Shown: piece by piece, positions 27,001 to 33,558 of the stretch | Numbering within the stretch: position 1 is the stretch's first letter | Layout: each line of letters starts with the position of its first letter | NCBI RefSeq assembly: GCF_013087525.1 | Contig: NZ_JABFCS010000001.1 | Span: 2,480,001-2,544,000, forward strand | Reading direction: 5' to 3' | Origin: Ramlibacter montanisoli | GTDB taxonomy: Bacteria; Pseudomonadota; Gammaproteobacteria; Burkholderiales; Burkholderiaceae_C | DNA: 64,000 bases | Notes under the pieces: model-generated | What the model saw: only the letters and a program-made list of their open reading frames with translations | Databases searched by the model: none | What the model was told of the DNA's origin: nothing | Made by a program: the position numbers and the translations under genes

Positions 27001-28158
27001 GGCGTGCGGTGGGCGCCGATGGCCGCTACACCTTCAGCGTGCGCGCGACCGACAGCGACGGCGCCAGCGGCTCCACGCAGTTTGGCGTGCTGACGCGCAA
27101 CGTGGCCCCCGCGCCGCTCCCGCCGACGCCGGGCGGTGCTCCCACGCCGGGCGGAGGCAGCGTGCCGGGTGCTGATGGGGTGCCGGTTCCAGGCGGGGTG
27201 CCGGGCGGCCGTGGCACCGTAGCCGGCGGCGGCGCGGCTGCGTCCTTGCCGGGTTCCGTGGGCAGCGCGCTGCCCGTGGGCCTGGGTGGCGAAGCGCCGC
27301 GCCGCGGCGAGGGCCCGGCCGCTGGTTTTGTTGCGCCCGGCGGCAGCATCCCGGTGCCGCAGTTCGCGATCGACCTGAGCGTCACGGTGGTGCCGCAGAG
27401 TGCGCACCCGCAGGTGCAGGCGCTCGGCCTCGCCACGCTGTTGAGCGTTCCCGCGAGCGCCGGCTTGCCGCCGGGACCGGTGAGTGCCCAGTCCATGTCC
27501 CGCGTTCTCGAACGCGCGGCCCAGGCGCAGGGCCGCAAGGCGGTGCTGCACGTGCAGGAGGCCATCGTCACCGGCGGCAGCCTGCACCTGCGCTTCAGCG
27601 AGGCGCTGGATCTCGGGCACGGCGTGCCATGGTCGCTGGCGCTGCAGCGCGGCGACCTGGTGGTCACCCGCGACGGCCGCGTGCTGGGCGGTGAGGTGGT
27701 GCTCGATCCCGACGGACAAGGCCTGATGTTCCTGCCCGAGGGAGGCTGGACCGGGGACTCCGAGTACACGCTCATGCTGCGGGGTGCGGGTTTCGTCGGC
27801 GCAACGGGCGACGCGCTCGACGGCGACCACGACGGCCGCCCCGGCGGTGATTTCCGGGCTCGCTTCCGCGGGCCGCGCGTCGGCGGACCGGCCCTCGCGA
27901 CGCCGCTCGACGCGCCCCTGCAGCCGACAGCGCCGGAGGCCACCGTGGGCGACTTCGCGATGGCTGCCGCTGCCGTGGCCAGCCAGCCTGCCGCGCACGC
28001 GCCGGCAGCGCGCGGACGGAGCCGAGCCACTGGTCCGCGCGGCGGCGTCCGCACTGGAACTGCCACCCGTCGAAGCCCATGCGCCGTGGCTGGCACGCTG
28101 GCTGGCCGGGACGCGGCCCGCCGCTGCCCGGGCCAACGAATGGCGCATCAAGCTCTGA
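1..28158 (+). CDS. Giant multidomain exoprotein/adhesin-like, 5' partial, about ten frame breaks
   Basis: One coding unit read through the three plus-strand frames; the N-terminus and signal lie before base 1. About 9,390 residues are visible and end in NEWRIKL at 28158. Frame changes fall near 212 (GGGG), 1530-1545, 9516, 12448 (CCCCC), 13271 (CCCCC), 19980, 23479 (CCCC), 23862 (GGGGG), 26100 (GGGG) and 28010. At each site adding one base, or a dinucleotide at 1535, 19980 and 28010, restores continuous domain sequence. Module order: PPC-like, about 17 CARDB, PPC, IPT/TIG, propeller, Big_5, about nine He_PIG, two Ig-like, RHS-like, dockerin, Big_2, IPT/TIG, propeller, alpha/beta hydrolase, PKD array, metallopeptidase, jelly-roll-like, Big_9 array, Gly/Pro-rich linker, C-terminal domain. 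No LPXTG or autotransporter barrel is visible. The export genes directly downstream suggest it is their substrate. Adhesion or matrix function is inferred. It could be a decayed gene, but breaks of the same kind in polA and thrB favour sequencing error. Confidence 0.85.
222..520 (+). other. PPC-like beta domain of the giant protein
   Basis: Frame 1. The stretch reading GTLSPGNETDLYRFEA, followed by a YTLAIEG-type ending, has the pattern of the bacterial pre-peptidase C-terminal (PPC) domain. A partial copy (LEAGNYVLTVDG) precedes it in frame 2 from base 2. A third PPC-like unit lies at about 7241-7560, after the CARDB array. These small beta domains occur in secreted proteins. Assignment is by pattern only. 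Confidence 0.5.
538..7240 (+). repeat. Array of about 17 CARDB domains
   Basis: Units of about 120-150 residues follow one another. Each starts with a P-x-(A/S)DL-(V/T)V-type strand (PDLVVTSISAP, ADLRVTDMVVP, SDLVITAISAP). Each continues with a V(T/R)N-x-G strand and a WTDR/WTDTV(Y/W)LS motif, and ends in an acidic EGNNxA turn. This is the CARDB (cell-adhesion-related) pattern. Unit starts are near 538, 930, 1309, 1705, 2078, 2450, 2817, 3179, 3556, 3923, 4313, 4690, 5160, 5566, 6009, 6445 and 6870. The units differ at DNA level, so the array is old rather than a recent tandem expansion. One frame break near 1535 lies in the third unit. Confidence 0.8.
7561..9510 (+). other. IPT/TIG-like domain and uncharacterised region of the giant protein
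   Basis: Frame 2. Residues encoded by 7561-7835 (ISGARFKPGALVKL and DVAVINPDG) fit an IPT/TIG fold. From 7836 to about 9510 I recognise no domain. The stretch contains a segment of mixed, partly helical character (YDRDFEAYKRALYDARPDLA) and later a DUF11-like beta segment (LPYTVRFANPAES). It separates the CARDB array from the first beta-propeller. Confidence 0.4.
9980..10790 (+). other. First beta-propeller-like region of the giant protein
   Basis: Frame 1. Short repeated blades have the pattern x-LxxDxxG-x-(L/I)WxxS (LAWDGHGGLWATSG, LAIAPDGSLWATAW, LAFDAANNVIFVSSG). This is typical of NHL, YVTN or SMP-30-like propellers. It is preceded at 9550-9845 by a fibronectin-like segment and followed at 10795-11130 by a Big_5/SbsA-type Ig domain (FDHDM motif). 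Ligand unknown. Confidence 0.5.
11458..14067 (+). repeat. Array of about nine He_PIG/cadherin-like repeats
   Basis: Units of about 90-118 residues begin with N-x-(A/V)P and contain a DxDGDxL calcium-site-like turn. They then show L-P-x-GAxFDxxTGxxxWxP and end in a V(S/T)(D/A)xxG strand, the putative Ig (He_PIG) pattern. Unit starts lie near 11458, 11716, 11990, 12262, 12615, 12970, 13251, 13526 and 13800. Two C-run breaks (12448-12452 and 13271-13275) interrupt units four and seven. Restoring one C at each returns full-length repeats. Confidence 0.75.
14640..15420 (+). other. RHS-like segment in the giant protein
   Basis: Frame 2. The segment starts with an early-RHS motif (LDFTRHYDSR then GSFGSGWRLAWRD), the hallmark before YD-repeat proteins. 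It later has one YD-type repeat (GRIFSYEYDDQGRLVSARNL). Only one or two YD units are present, so no closed RHS cocoon would form. No core RhsA-like DPxG junction or toxin tip follows. Two Ig-like domains come before it (14068-14640). Confidence 0.55.
15791..15942 (+). other. Dockerin type I-like pair of Ca2+ loops
   Basis: Frame 2. Two EF-hand-like loops occur in tandem: DLNGDQRVDGRD and, after a short helix, ERDGDVDASD. The spacing and the xNxDxxVDxxD pattern are those of dockerin type I. In cellulosomes such domains dock on cohesins; in giant bacterial exoproteins they are usually structural calcium-binding units. No cohesin is seen in this window. Confidence 0.65.
15946..17935 (+). other. 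Cadherin-like, Big_2 and IPT/TIG block of the giant protein
   Basis: Frame 2. A Big_9/cadherin-like unit (to about 16225) precedes two Big_2-like units. Their signatures are a D-x-x-V-A-x-V-N/S strand with GxITAL (FDPAVAAVNARGSITAL, then ADGQLTALAEG). A less clear region follows, with an unusually hydrophobic Ala/Gly/Val-rich stretch near 17240-17350 that could pass for a membrane segment. An IPT/TIG unit (LTGASFVAATASVTITGSDF) covers about 17460-17770, and a Pro-rich linker ends the block. Confidence 0.5.
17940..19320 (+). other. Second beta-propeller (YVTN-like) of the giant protein
   Basis: Frame 2. Blades carry the YVTN-type pattern: MALDPNGRYLYVGGGG, MAVNAGGTRLYVTAP, LELSSDNKKLYAVYKGTG and VVLPDLSYAFVSD. 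Each is a hydrophobic strand, an Asp/Asn-Gly turn and a (L/A)YV strand. The segment runs from the Pro-rich linker to a fibronectin-like domain (about 19320-19725). It may serve as an interaction scaffold. Confidence 0.55.
19731..20980 (+). other. Embedded alpha/beta-hydrolase (lipase-like) domain
   Basis: The start GVTILTHGFQ (frame 2) resembles the oxyanion-side strand of lipases. After a frame break near 19980 the chain continues in frame 0 with HFIGHSRGT. This is a G-x-S-x-G elbow with Ser codon 20106-20108. LDPHDF (Asp codon 20193-20195) then follows, with GPHSRVWQWY (His codon 20718-20720) later. Order and spacing fit a Ser-Asp-His triad of secreted lipases or esterases. The substrate cannot be told. 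The break is probably an extra G in the GG at 19981. Confidence 0.6.
22236..24320 (+). repeat. Array of about seven PKD-like domains
   Basis: Units of about 90-110 residues contain VDWGDG/FxVAWxDG strands, an S-H-x-Y turn (FYHSYADDNPSG, HLYLDDKPSQG) and a TxxDDDGG ending with I/V-N-V-A-P at the unit junction. These are PKD/Calx-beta-like features. Frame breaks at 23479-23482 (CCCC) and 23862-23866 (GGGGG) lie in the array, and one added base at each joins the units. The last unit has the canonical YTWDFGDGT motif. Confidence 0.7.
24340..24880 (+). other. Metzincin-like metallopeptidase domain in the giant protein
   Basis: Frame 1. HEYGHTLELAH (24691-24723) matches HExxHxxxxxH: two zinc ligands, the catalytic Glu, and a third His at metzincin spacing. 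The usual Gly at the eighth position is Glu here. A helix-strand stretch upstream (AAQAIAAWRAVG, then DLADVRLVVGDL) resembles the N-terminal part of matrixin-like domains seen in large VCBS/cadherin exoproteins. A jelly-roll-like domain follows (about 24880-25360). Autoprocessing or release from the surface is possible but inferred. Confidence 0.6.
25366..27100 (+). repeat. Array of Big_9/cadherin-like repeats
   Basis: About four units of roughly 92 residues have the pattern (F/I)DVLANDxDxDGDxL, then APxHGxxxxxxxGxxxYTPxxxFxGxDxFxYxVxDG, the bacterial Ig/cadherin-tandem (Big_9) signature. Two more divergent cadherin/He_PIG units follow to about 27100. A GGGG break at 26100-26103 cuts the third unit, and the duplicated copy 275 bp upstream shows the intact reading. 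A Gly/Pro-rich linker and the C-terminal domain follow. Confidence 0.75.
25746..26122 (+). repeat. Near-identical DNA repeat inside the Big_9 array
   Basis: Bases 25746-25848 and 26021-26122 are almost identical, with about ten differences over 103 bases and a period near 275 bp, one protein repeat. Other repeats of the giant gene have diverged at DNA level, so this is a recent duplication or conversion. The second copy lacks one base in its G run at 26100, which fixes the frame break there as a deletion. Confidence 0.75.
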
Positions 28159-28162
28159 ACCG

Positions 28163-29550
28163 ATGGACACCGCAATGAAACGTTCTGGACTGCCCACGAT
28201 GACCCTTGAATCCGTACCGCCGCGGCGCTGGCGTGGCCTGCGCTCCGGCATCGCCGCAACGGCGCTGTCGGTGCTGGCCGCGGCCGCCGGCGCCGCCACC
28301 CTGGGCGAGATCTACGCGATGGCGCTGCAGGTCGATGCCCAGTTCGCATCCGCCCGGGCGGCAGCTGCCGCCGGCCGGGAGAAAAGCGCGCAGGGGAGAG
28401 CCGGGCTGCGTCCCAACGTCGACCTGGGCGGCAACTACAAGCGGGTCCGCGAGAACGGGGGCGGCCAGGTCGTCGACCCGCGCTACTACAACTCGAGCCA
28501 GGCCGGGCTGAACCTGACGCAGCCGCTCTTTCGCAAGGTGAACTGGGAAACCTACCAACAGGGCGAACTGCAGGCGCAACTGGCCGAACAGCAACTCAGG
28601 CTCGCCGAGCAGGAGTTGATCCTGCGTGTCGCCAAGGGCTACTTCGACGTGTTGCAGGCCCAGGATGTGCTGACGGCCGTGGCGGCCCAGAAAGACACCT
28701 TCGCACAGCAGGCCGCGCAGGCCAGGCGCGGCATGGAAGTCGGGCTGGCGTCGATCACCGATTTCAATGAGGCGCAGGCCCGGCTCGACCTGACCATTGC
28801 ACAGGAGATCGCGGCGCGCAACGACCTGGAGATCAAGCGCAGCACGCTGGAAAAGGCGATCGATCGCGAGCTGCCACCCCTGGCGCCGCTCGCCGAACAG
28901 TCGCCGGTCGACATCATAGAGCCGGCCCAGTTGCAGGGGTTGGTGGCGCGCGCGCCGGAGTCCGCACTGCAGGTCGGCGCCGCCGAACTCGGCGAGCAGA
29001 TCGCACGGCGAGAGCTCGCGCGCCAGGAAGGCAGCGCCTTGCCCACCGCAGACCTCGTCGCGGGCCTGAACCACACGCGCAACGGGAATTTCGTCACCCA
29101 GGGCCCGAACGCCCTGCGCCAGATCACGCTCGGGATCGACGTGAGTTTCGGGGTCTACCAGGGGGCGCGACGGCGTCGCGGGTGCGCGAGGCGGCGGCGC
29201 TGCTCGAACGCGCGCACCAGGAGCTCCTCAACGCCCGCCAGCAGGCACGGCTCGACGCGCGCCAGGCCTTTCACGGCGTTTCCTCCGGCAGCGCGCAGCA
29301 CCAGGCCTTGCGCAAGGCGCTGGCCAGCAGCGAAACGCAGGTGCAGTCCACCCGGCGCGGGCTGGCCGTCGGGACCCGGACGCGGGTGGACGTGCTCAAC
29401 GCCGAACAGCAGTGGTACTCCACGCGCAAGGACCTCGCCGTGTCCCGCTACCAGACGCTGGTGGCCGGCCTGCAGTTGAAGGCGGCAGCCGGCGAGCTCG
29501 CGCCGGCGGACCTGCACATGCTCGACCGGCTGCTCGCCGGGACGCAGTGA
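28163..29550 (+). CDS. TolC-like outer membrane channel protein, one frame break
   Basis: About 462 residues after repair. An N-terminal signal region (SGIAATALSVLAAAAGA, cleavage near AGAA) is followed by the TolC/OEP pattern. This has LGEIYAMALQ with alpha-helical hairpins, the first beta strand pair (GLNLTQPLF) and, in the second half, a repeated ITLGIDVSFGVYQGG segment. Such proteins form trimeric outer membrane tunnels for type I secretion and efflux. The frame changes at the GGGGG run 29161-29165; one added G gives QGGATASRVREA and runs to the stop at 29550. ATG 28163 lies 4 bases after the giant gene's stop; ATG 28175 is an alternative. The next gene starts within this gene's end. Confidence 0.85.
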
Positions 29551-31397
29551 CATCCGCTCCACCGAGTCCCACGCATGGCCGCAGTGTCTTCCCCGGTTCT
29601 GAGTTCACGACACCGGATCCCTGGGACGCCCTGGCATCGGCGGCCGACGGCGAGCAGCTGTGCCGCGCCTGGCTCGAGGTGCTGGCCACGTCGCTGTTGC
29701 AGGCGCGGGCCGGGATCGTGTTGCTGGCGCAGGACGACGGAAGTTTCGCTCCCGTCGCCGGCGTGCCGGCGACGCGCGACCTGAGCTACCTCTCCGAAAT
29801 CGCGACCGATGCCCTGCGCACGCGCGAGGGCGTTGTGCGCCATGACGAGCTGGGCCACGTGCGCCTGGCCTATCCGCTGCAGTTGCAGCAGGTGCTGGCC
29901 GGCGTCGTGGTGCTGGACCTCGGCGCCGCCGAGCCCGCAGCGCTCGAACGCGCCCTGCAGCTCACGCACTGGGGGGCCGGCTGGCTCGTCGACCTGCTGC
30001 GCCAGCGCGGCGCGGCGCAGGCTTCGGCGGGGCTGCGCCAGGGTCGGTTCCTGCTCGATACCGTTCTGGCCCTGCAGAACGAGCGCACCGAACGTGAAGG
30101 GGCCCTGGCCCTGGTGAACCGGCTGGCGCGCGAGTTCGGTTGCCGCCAGGTGCTGCTGGGCGTGGCGCGCCGCAAGACGCTTCGCCTGGTGGCCGTTTCC
30201 GGCTCCGCCGTTTTCGACCATCGCGCTGGCGCGATGCACTCGGCCCTGGAGGCGATGCACGAGGCCTATGACCAGCGCCAGCGCATCGACTGGCCGCCGC
30301 CTGCGGAGGCTCCGGCGCTGCGCATCCACGCGACACACGCGCGCTACGCCGCGCAGCAGGGTGTCGCCGCGCTGTGCAGCGTGCCGCTGGTGGCGGCGCA
30401 GCGGGTGCTGGGCGTGCTGATGCTGGAGCGCGATCACGCCTTCACGCCCGCCGACCGTGAATTCGTGGACACCCTGGCGCTGGGCGTGGCGCCCCTGCTG
30501 GACTTGCAGCACGACGCCGGCCTCGGCGCATGGCATCGGGCAGGACGGACTGCGCGCCGCTGGATCGGCGTGGCAACCGACAGCTCGCACCCGGCGCTCA
30601 AGCTCGGCGCCGCGTCCCTGGCCCTGGTGCTGCTCCTGCTGGGAACGGTGCCGGCGCCGATGCGCGTGCCGGCGCGGGCCCAGGTGGAGGGTTCGATGCA
30701 GCGGTCGGCCGTCGTGCCCTTCGAGGGCTTCCTGCGCGCGGCGCCCGCGCGCGCGGGCGACACGGTCAAGGCCGGCCAGGTGCTGGCGGTGCTGGAGGAC
30801 AAGGACCTGAAGCTCGAACGGGTGCGCTGGCAGTCGGAGCTCGAAGTCGCGCAGCGCAAGGAACTCGAGGCGATGGCCAAGGGCAACCGGGTCGACCAGC
30901 GCCTCGCCGCGGCGCAGGCCAACCAGGCGCGGGCCCAGCTCGACCTGGTCCTGGGCAAGCTGGAGCGCGTGGAGGTCACCGCGCCGTTCGACGCCACCGT
31001 CGTCGCCGGCGACCTTTCGCAGCAGCTGGGCTCGCCGCTGGAGCAGGGCAAGGTGCTGTTCGAGCTGGCGCCGCTGGATTCGTGGCGCGTGATCCTCAAG
31101 GTGGACGAGCGCGACATCGGCCACGTGCGCACCGGCGCCACCGGCGAGCTGGTGCTGGCCAGCCTGCCGGGGCGCAGCTGGCCGTTCACGGTGCGCAAGC
31201 TCACGCCGGTGTCGGTGGCCGAGGAGGGACACACCTACTTCCGCGTCGAGGCCGAACTGGCCGACAAGGCGCCCAAGCTCAGCCCGAACATGGAAGGCGT
31301 CGGCAAGATCGACGCCGGGCGGGCAAGCCTGCTGTGGATCTGGAGCCGCCCGCTGGTGGACTGGGCGCGCCTGGCCTGGTGGAAGCTGGTGCCGTGA
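29547..31397 (+). CDS. GAF domain - transmembrane - HlyD adaptor fusion
   Basis: 616 residues. The GTG start overlaps the tolC-like stop by 4 bases (GTGA). Residues about 25-150 are a weak GAF-like region. Residues about 170-325 are a clear GAF domain (LALVNRLAREFGCRQVLLGV, then ALCSVPLVAAQRVLGVLMLE). One hydrophobic helix (about 352-370, LALVLLLLG) leads to a periplasmic HlyD/RND adaptor part. This has two half-lipoyl segments (GDTVKAGQVLAVLEDKDLKLE and VTAPFDATVVAG) around a short coiled coil. The topology implied is cytoplasmic sensor, one membrane pass, periplasmic adaptor. Adaptors link inner membrane machinery to TolC. A sensory GAF domain on one suggests ligand-gated export, which is inference. 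Confidence 0.8.
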   Translation: MTSAPPSPTHGRSVFPGSEFTTPDPWDALASAADGEQLCRAWLEVLATSLLQARAGIVLLAQDDGSFAPVAGVPATRDLSYLSEIATDALRTREGVVRHDELGHVRLAYPLQLQQVLAGVVVLDLGAAEPAALERALQLTHWGAGWLVDLLRQRGAAQASAGLRQGRFLLDTVLALQNERTEREGALALVNRLAREFGCRQVLLGVARRKTLRLVAVSGSAVFDHRAGAMHSALEAMHEAYDQRQRIDWPPPAEAPALRIHATHARYAAQQGVAALCSVPLVAAQRVLGVLMLERDHAFTPADREFVDTLALGVAPLLDLQHDAGLGAWHRAGRTARRWIGVATDSSHPALKLGAASLALVLLLLGTVPAPMRVPARAQVEGSMQRSAVVPFEGFLRAAPARAGDTVKAGQVLAVLEDKDLKLERVRWQSELEVAQRKELEAMAKGNRVDQRLAAAQANQARAQLDLVLGKLERVEVTAPFDATVVAGDLSQQLGSPLEQGKVLFELAPLDSWRVILKVDERDIGHVRTGATGELVLASLPGRSWPFTVRKLTPVSVAEEGHTYFRVEAELADKAPKLSPNMEGVGKIDAGRASLLWIWSRPLVDWARLAWWKLVP

Positions 31398-31410
31398 GGA
31401 GCGCTCGGAC

Positions 31411-33558
31411 ATGACGCGCCCGCTGCTGTCCAACCACTGGCACCGCGTGTGCGGGCTGCGGCCCCGCCTGCGCGGCCATGTTCGCATCCACCGCCACGAG
31501 TACCGCGGCCAGGTCTGGCACGTGTTCGAGGATCGCATCGGCGGACGCCATCATCGTTTCAACGCGGCGGCCTGGCGCGTCATCCAGCTGCTGGATGGCC
31601 GGCGCGACCTCGCGACCCTGTGGGCGCTGCTGACGCAGACGGTGGACGACGAGACGCCGACGCAGGACGACATCATCCAGCTGCTCGGCCAGCTGCATTC
31701 GGCGGACCTGGTCTACGCCGACGTGACGCCTGACAACGTCGAGCTCCTGGAGCGCGGACGCAAGCACGCGCGCGCGAAGTGGATCGGCCGCCTCGCCAAC
31801 CCGATCGCGCTGCGCTTTCCGCTCTACGATCCCGACGCACTGCTGACGCGGCTGGCCCGCTGGTTGCGCCCGCTGGACGGCTGGACTGGCATCGGGCTCT
31901 GGCTGGTGGTGGTGTTGCCGGCGCTGCTGCTGCTGCCTTCACAATGGGCGGGCCTGACCGGCAACGCCCAGGAGCAATGGCTCGCCGCCGACAACCTGTT
32001 GATGCTGGCCCTGCTGTTCCCGCTGGTCAAGGTGCTGCACGAACTCGGGCACGGCCTGGTCTGCAAGTGGCGTGGCGGCGAAGTGCACGAATGCGGCGTG
32101 ATGCTGCTGGCCTTCTACCCGGTCCCGTTCGTCGACGTCTCGAACGCGGCGGCCCTGGGCAGCAAGTGGCAGCGTGCGCTGGTCGGCGCGGCCGGCATGC
32201 TGGTCGAACTGTTCATCGCCGCTATCGCGTTCTACCTCTGGCTGCTCCTGGAGCCGGGCCTGCTGCGCTCGATCGCCTACAACGTGGCGGTGCTGGCGAG
32301 CGTGACGACCGTGTTCTTCAACGCCAACCCGCTGCTGCGCTTCGACGGCTACTACATCCTCGCGGACCTCGCCGAGCTTCCCAACCTGGGCGCGCGCGCC
32401 AACCGGCACTGGCAGGACCTGGTGGAGCGGCGCGTCTTCGGGGTGCAGGGCGGCGAGCCGCCGCGCGCGGGGGCGGACGAACGCCGGTGGTTCCTGGCCT
32501 ATGCGCCCCTGGCCTACGTCTATCGCCTGGTCGTTGCGATCGGCATCGCGATCTTCATTGCGCAGAAACTGTTCTTCGTGGGCGTCGCGCTCGCCCTGTG
32601 GTCCATCGGCCAGTCGCTGGTCTGGCCGGTCTTCAAGGGTCTGCGGGCGTTGGCCACGGCACCCCGGTTCGCCGGCCACGGGACGCGCATACGCGCCGTG
32701 CTGGCCGGAGGCGCCGCCGGTGCGGCCCTGCTGCTGTTCGTGGTGCCGCTGCCGATGCATACCGTCACGGAGGGCGTGCTGTGGCTGCCCGAGCGCGCGC
32801 TGCTGCGCGCCGGGACGGCCGGCTTCGTGCGCCAGGTGCTGGCGGCCCCGGGCACGCAGGTGCAGCCGGGGCAGGCGGTGATCGAGTCGGTGGAGCCGGC
32901 GCTGGTGGCGCGGATCGGGGCGCAGCGCGGGCGGCTGGAGGAAATCCAGGCGCAGCTCGATGCGGCCTGGACGGTGTCGCAGGCGCGTGTCCAGCAGCTG
33001 GAGCAGGATGTCGCGCGCGAGCAGGCCGCGCTGGCACGGCTGGAGGACGAGGCGCAGCAGCTGACGCTGCGCGCCTCGGTCGCCGGTGCCTTGTTGGTGG
33101 ACCGGCCGGACGACCTGCCGGGACGCTACGTGAAAAAAGGCGAGGTGCTCGGGTATCTTCGTACCGCCGACCCGCCGCTGGTGCGCGTGCTGGTGCCGCA
33201 GGGGGATGTGGACACCATCCAGCTGTCCACGCGCGCGGTCGAGGCGCGCATGGCGCAGGCCCCCGAGCGCAGCTGGCCCGCACGGCTCGCGCGCCAGGTG
33301 CCGGCGGCGACGCGCCAGCTGCCCAGTGCCGTGCTCGCCGTGGCGGGCGGCGGCACGGTGCAGACCGATCCCCGCGATGCCAAGTCGCTGGCCACCGTGG
33401 AGTCCATGTTCGAGTTCGAGCTTGAACTGCCGCACGAAGTGCCGCACGACTTCCTCGGCTCGCGCGTGCACGTCCGCTTCGAACACGCGCCCGAACCCGT
33501 CGGCCTGCGCGGCTGGCGCGCGCTGCGGCGGGCCTTCCTTTCGCACTTCAATGTCTGA
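31411..33558 (+). CDS. M50 peptidase-HlyD fusion, multi-pass inner membrane protein
   Basis: 715 residues. The N-terminus (about 1-110) is PqqD-like (FNAAAWRVIQLLDGRRDLATLW). A membrane part of about eight helices carries the M50/site-2-protease zinc motif HELGH (residues 210-214) and the second motif NANPLLRFDGYY (residues 304-315, with Asp312). The C-terminal part has a membrane helix (AGAALLLFVVPLP), then an HlyD-like region with a long Glu/Gln/Ala coiled coil (about 510-550) and lipoyl halves (VRQVLAAPGTQVQPGQAV and GRYVKKGEVLGYL). This architecture is known as putative peptide zinc metalloprotease/HlyD. It is 13 bases after the GAF-HlyD gene and overlaps the SecA-like gene by 8 bases. 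It probably forms part of the inner membrane export complex. Confidence 0.85.
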   Translation: MTRPLLSNHWHRVCGLRPRLRGHVRIHRHEYRGQVWHVFEDRIGGRHHRFNAAAWRVIQLLDGRRDLATLWALLTQTVDDETPTQDDIIQLLGQLHSADLVYADVTPDNVELLERGRKHARAKWIGRLANPIALRFPLYDPDALLTRLARWLRPLDGWTGIGLWLVVVLPALLLLPSQWAGLTGNAQEQWLAADNLLMLALLFPLVKVLHELGHGLVCKWRGGEVHECGVMLLAFYPVPFVDVSNAAALGSKWQRALVGAAGMLVELFIAAIAFYLWLLLEPGLLRSIAYNVAVLASVTTVFFNANPLLRFDGYYILADLAELPNLGARANRHWQDLVERRVFGVQGGEPPRAGADERRWFLAYAPLAYVYRLVVAIGIAIFIAQKLFFVGVALALWSIGQSLVWPVFKGLRALATAPRFAGHGTRIRAVLAGGAAGAALLLFVVPLPMHTVTEGVLWLPERALLRAGTAGFVRQVLAAPGTQVQPGQAVIESVEPALVARIGAQRGRLEEIQAQLDAAWTVSQARVQQLEQDVAREQAALARLEDEAQQLTLRASVAGALLVDRPDDLPGRYVKKGEVLGYLRTADPPLVRVLVPQGDVDTIQLSTRAVEARMAQAPERSWPARLARQVPAATRQLPSAVLAVAGGGTVQTDPRDAKSLATVESMFEFELELPHEVPHDFLGSRVHVRFEHAPEPVGLRGWRALRRAFLSHFNV

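Noticed and set aside
1..28158. Reading the giant gene as a true pseudogene
   Set aside because: The breaks fall in homopolymers and the same type occurs in polA, thrB and uvrD; domain sequence on both sides of each break is well preserved.
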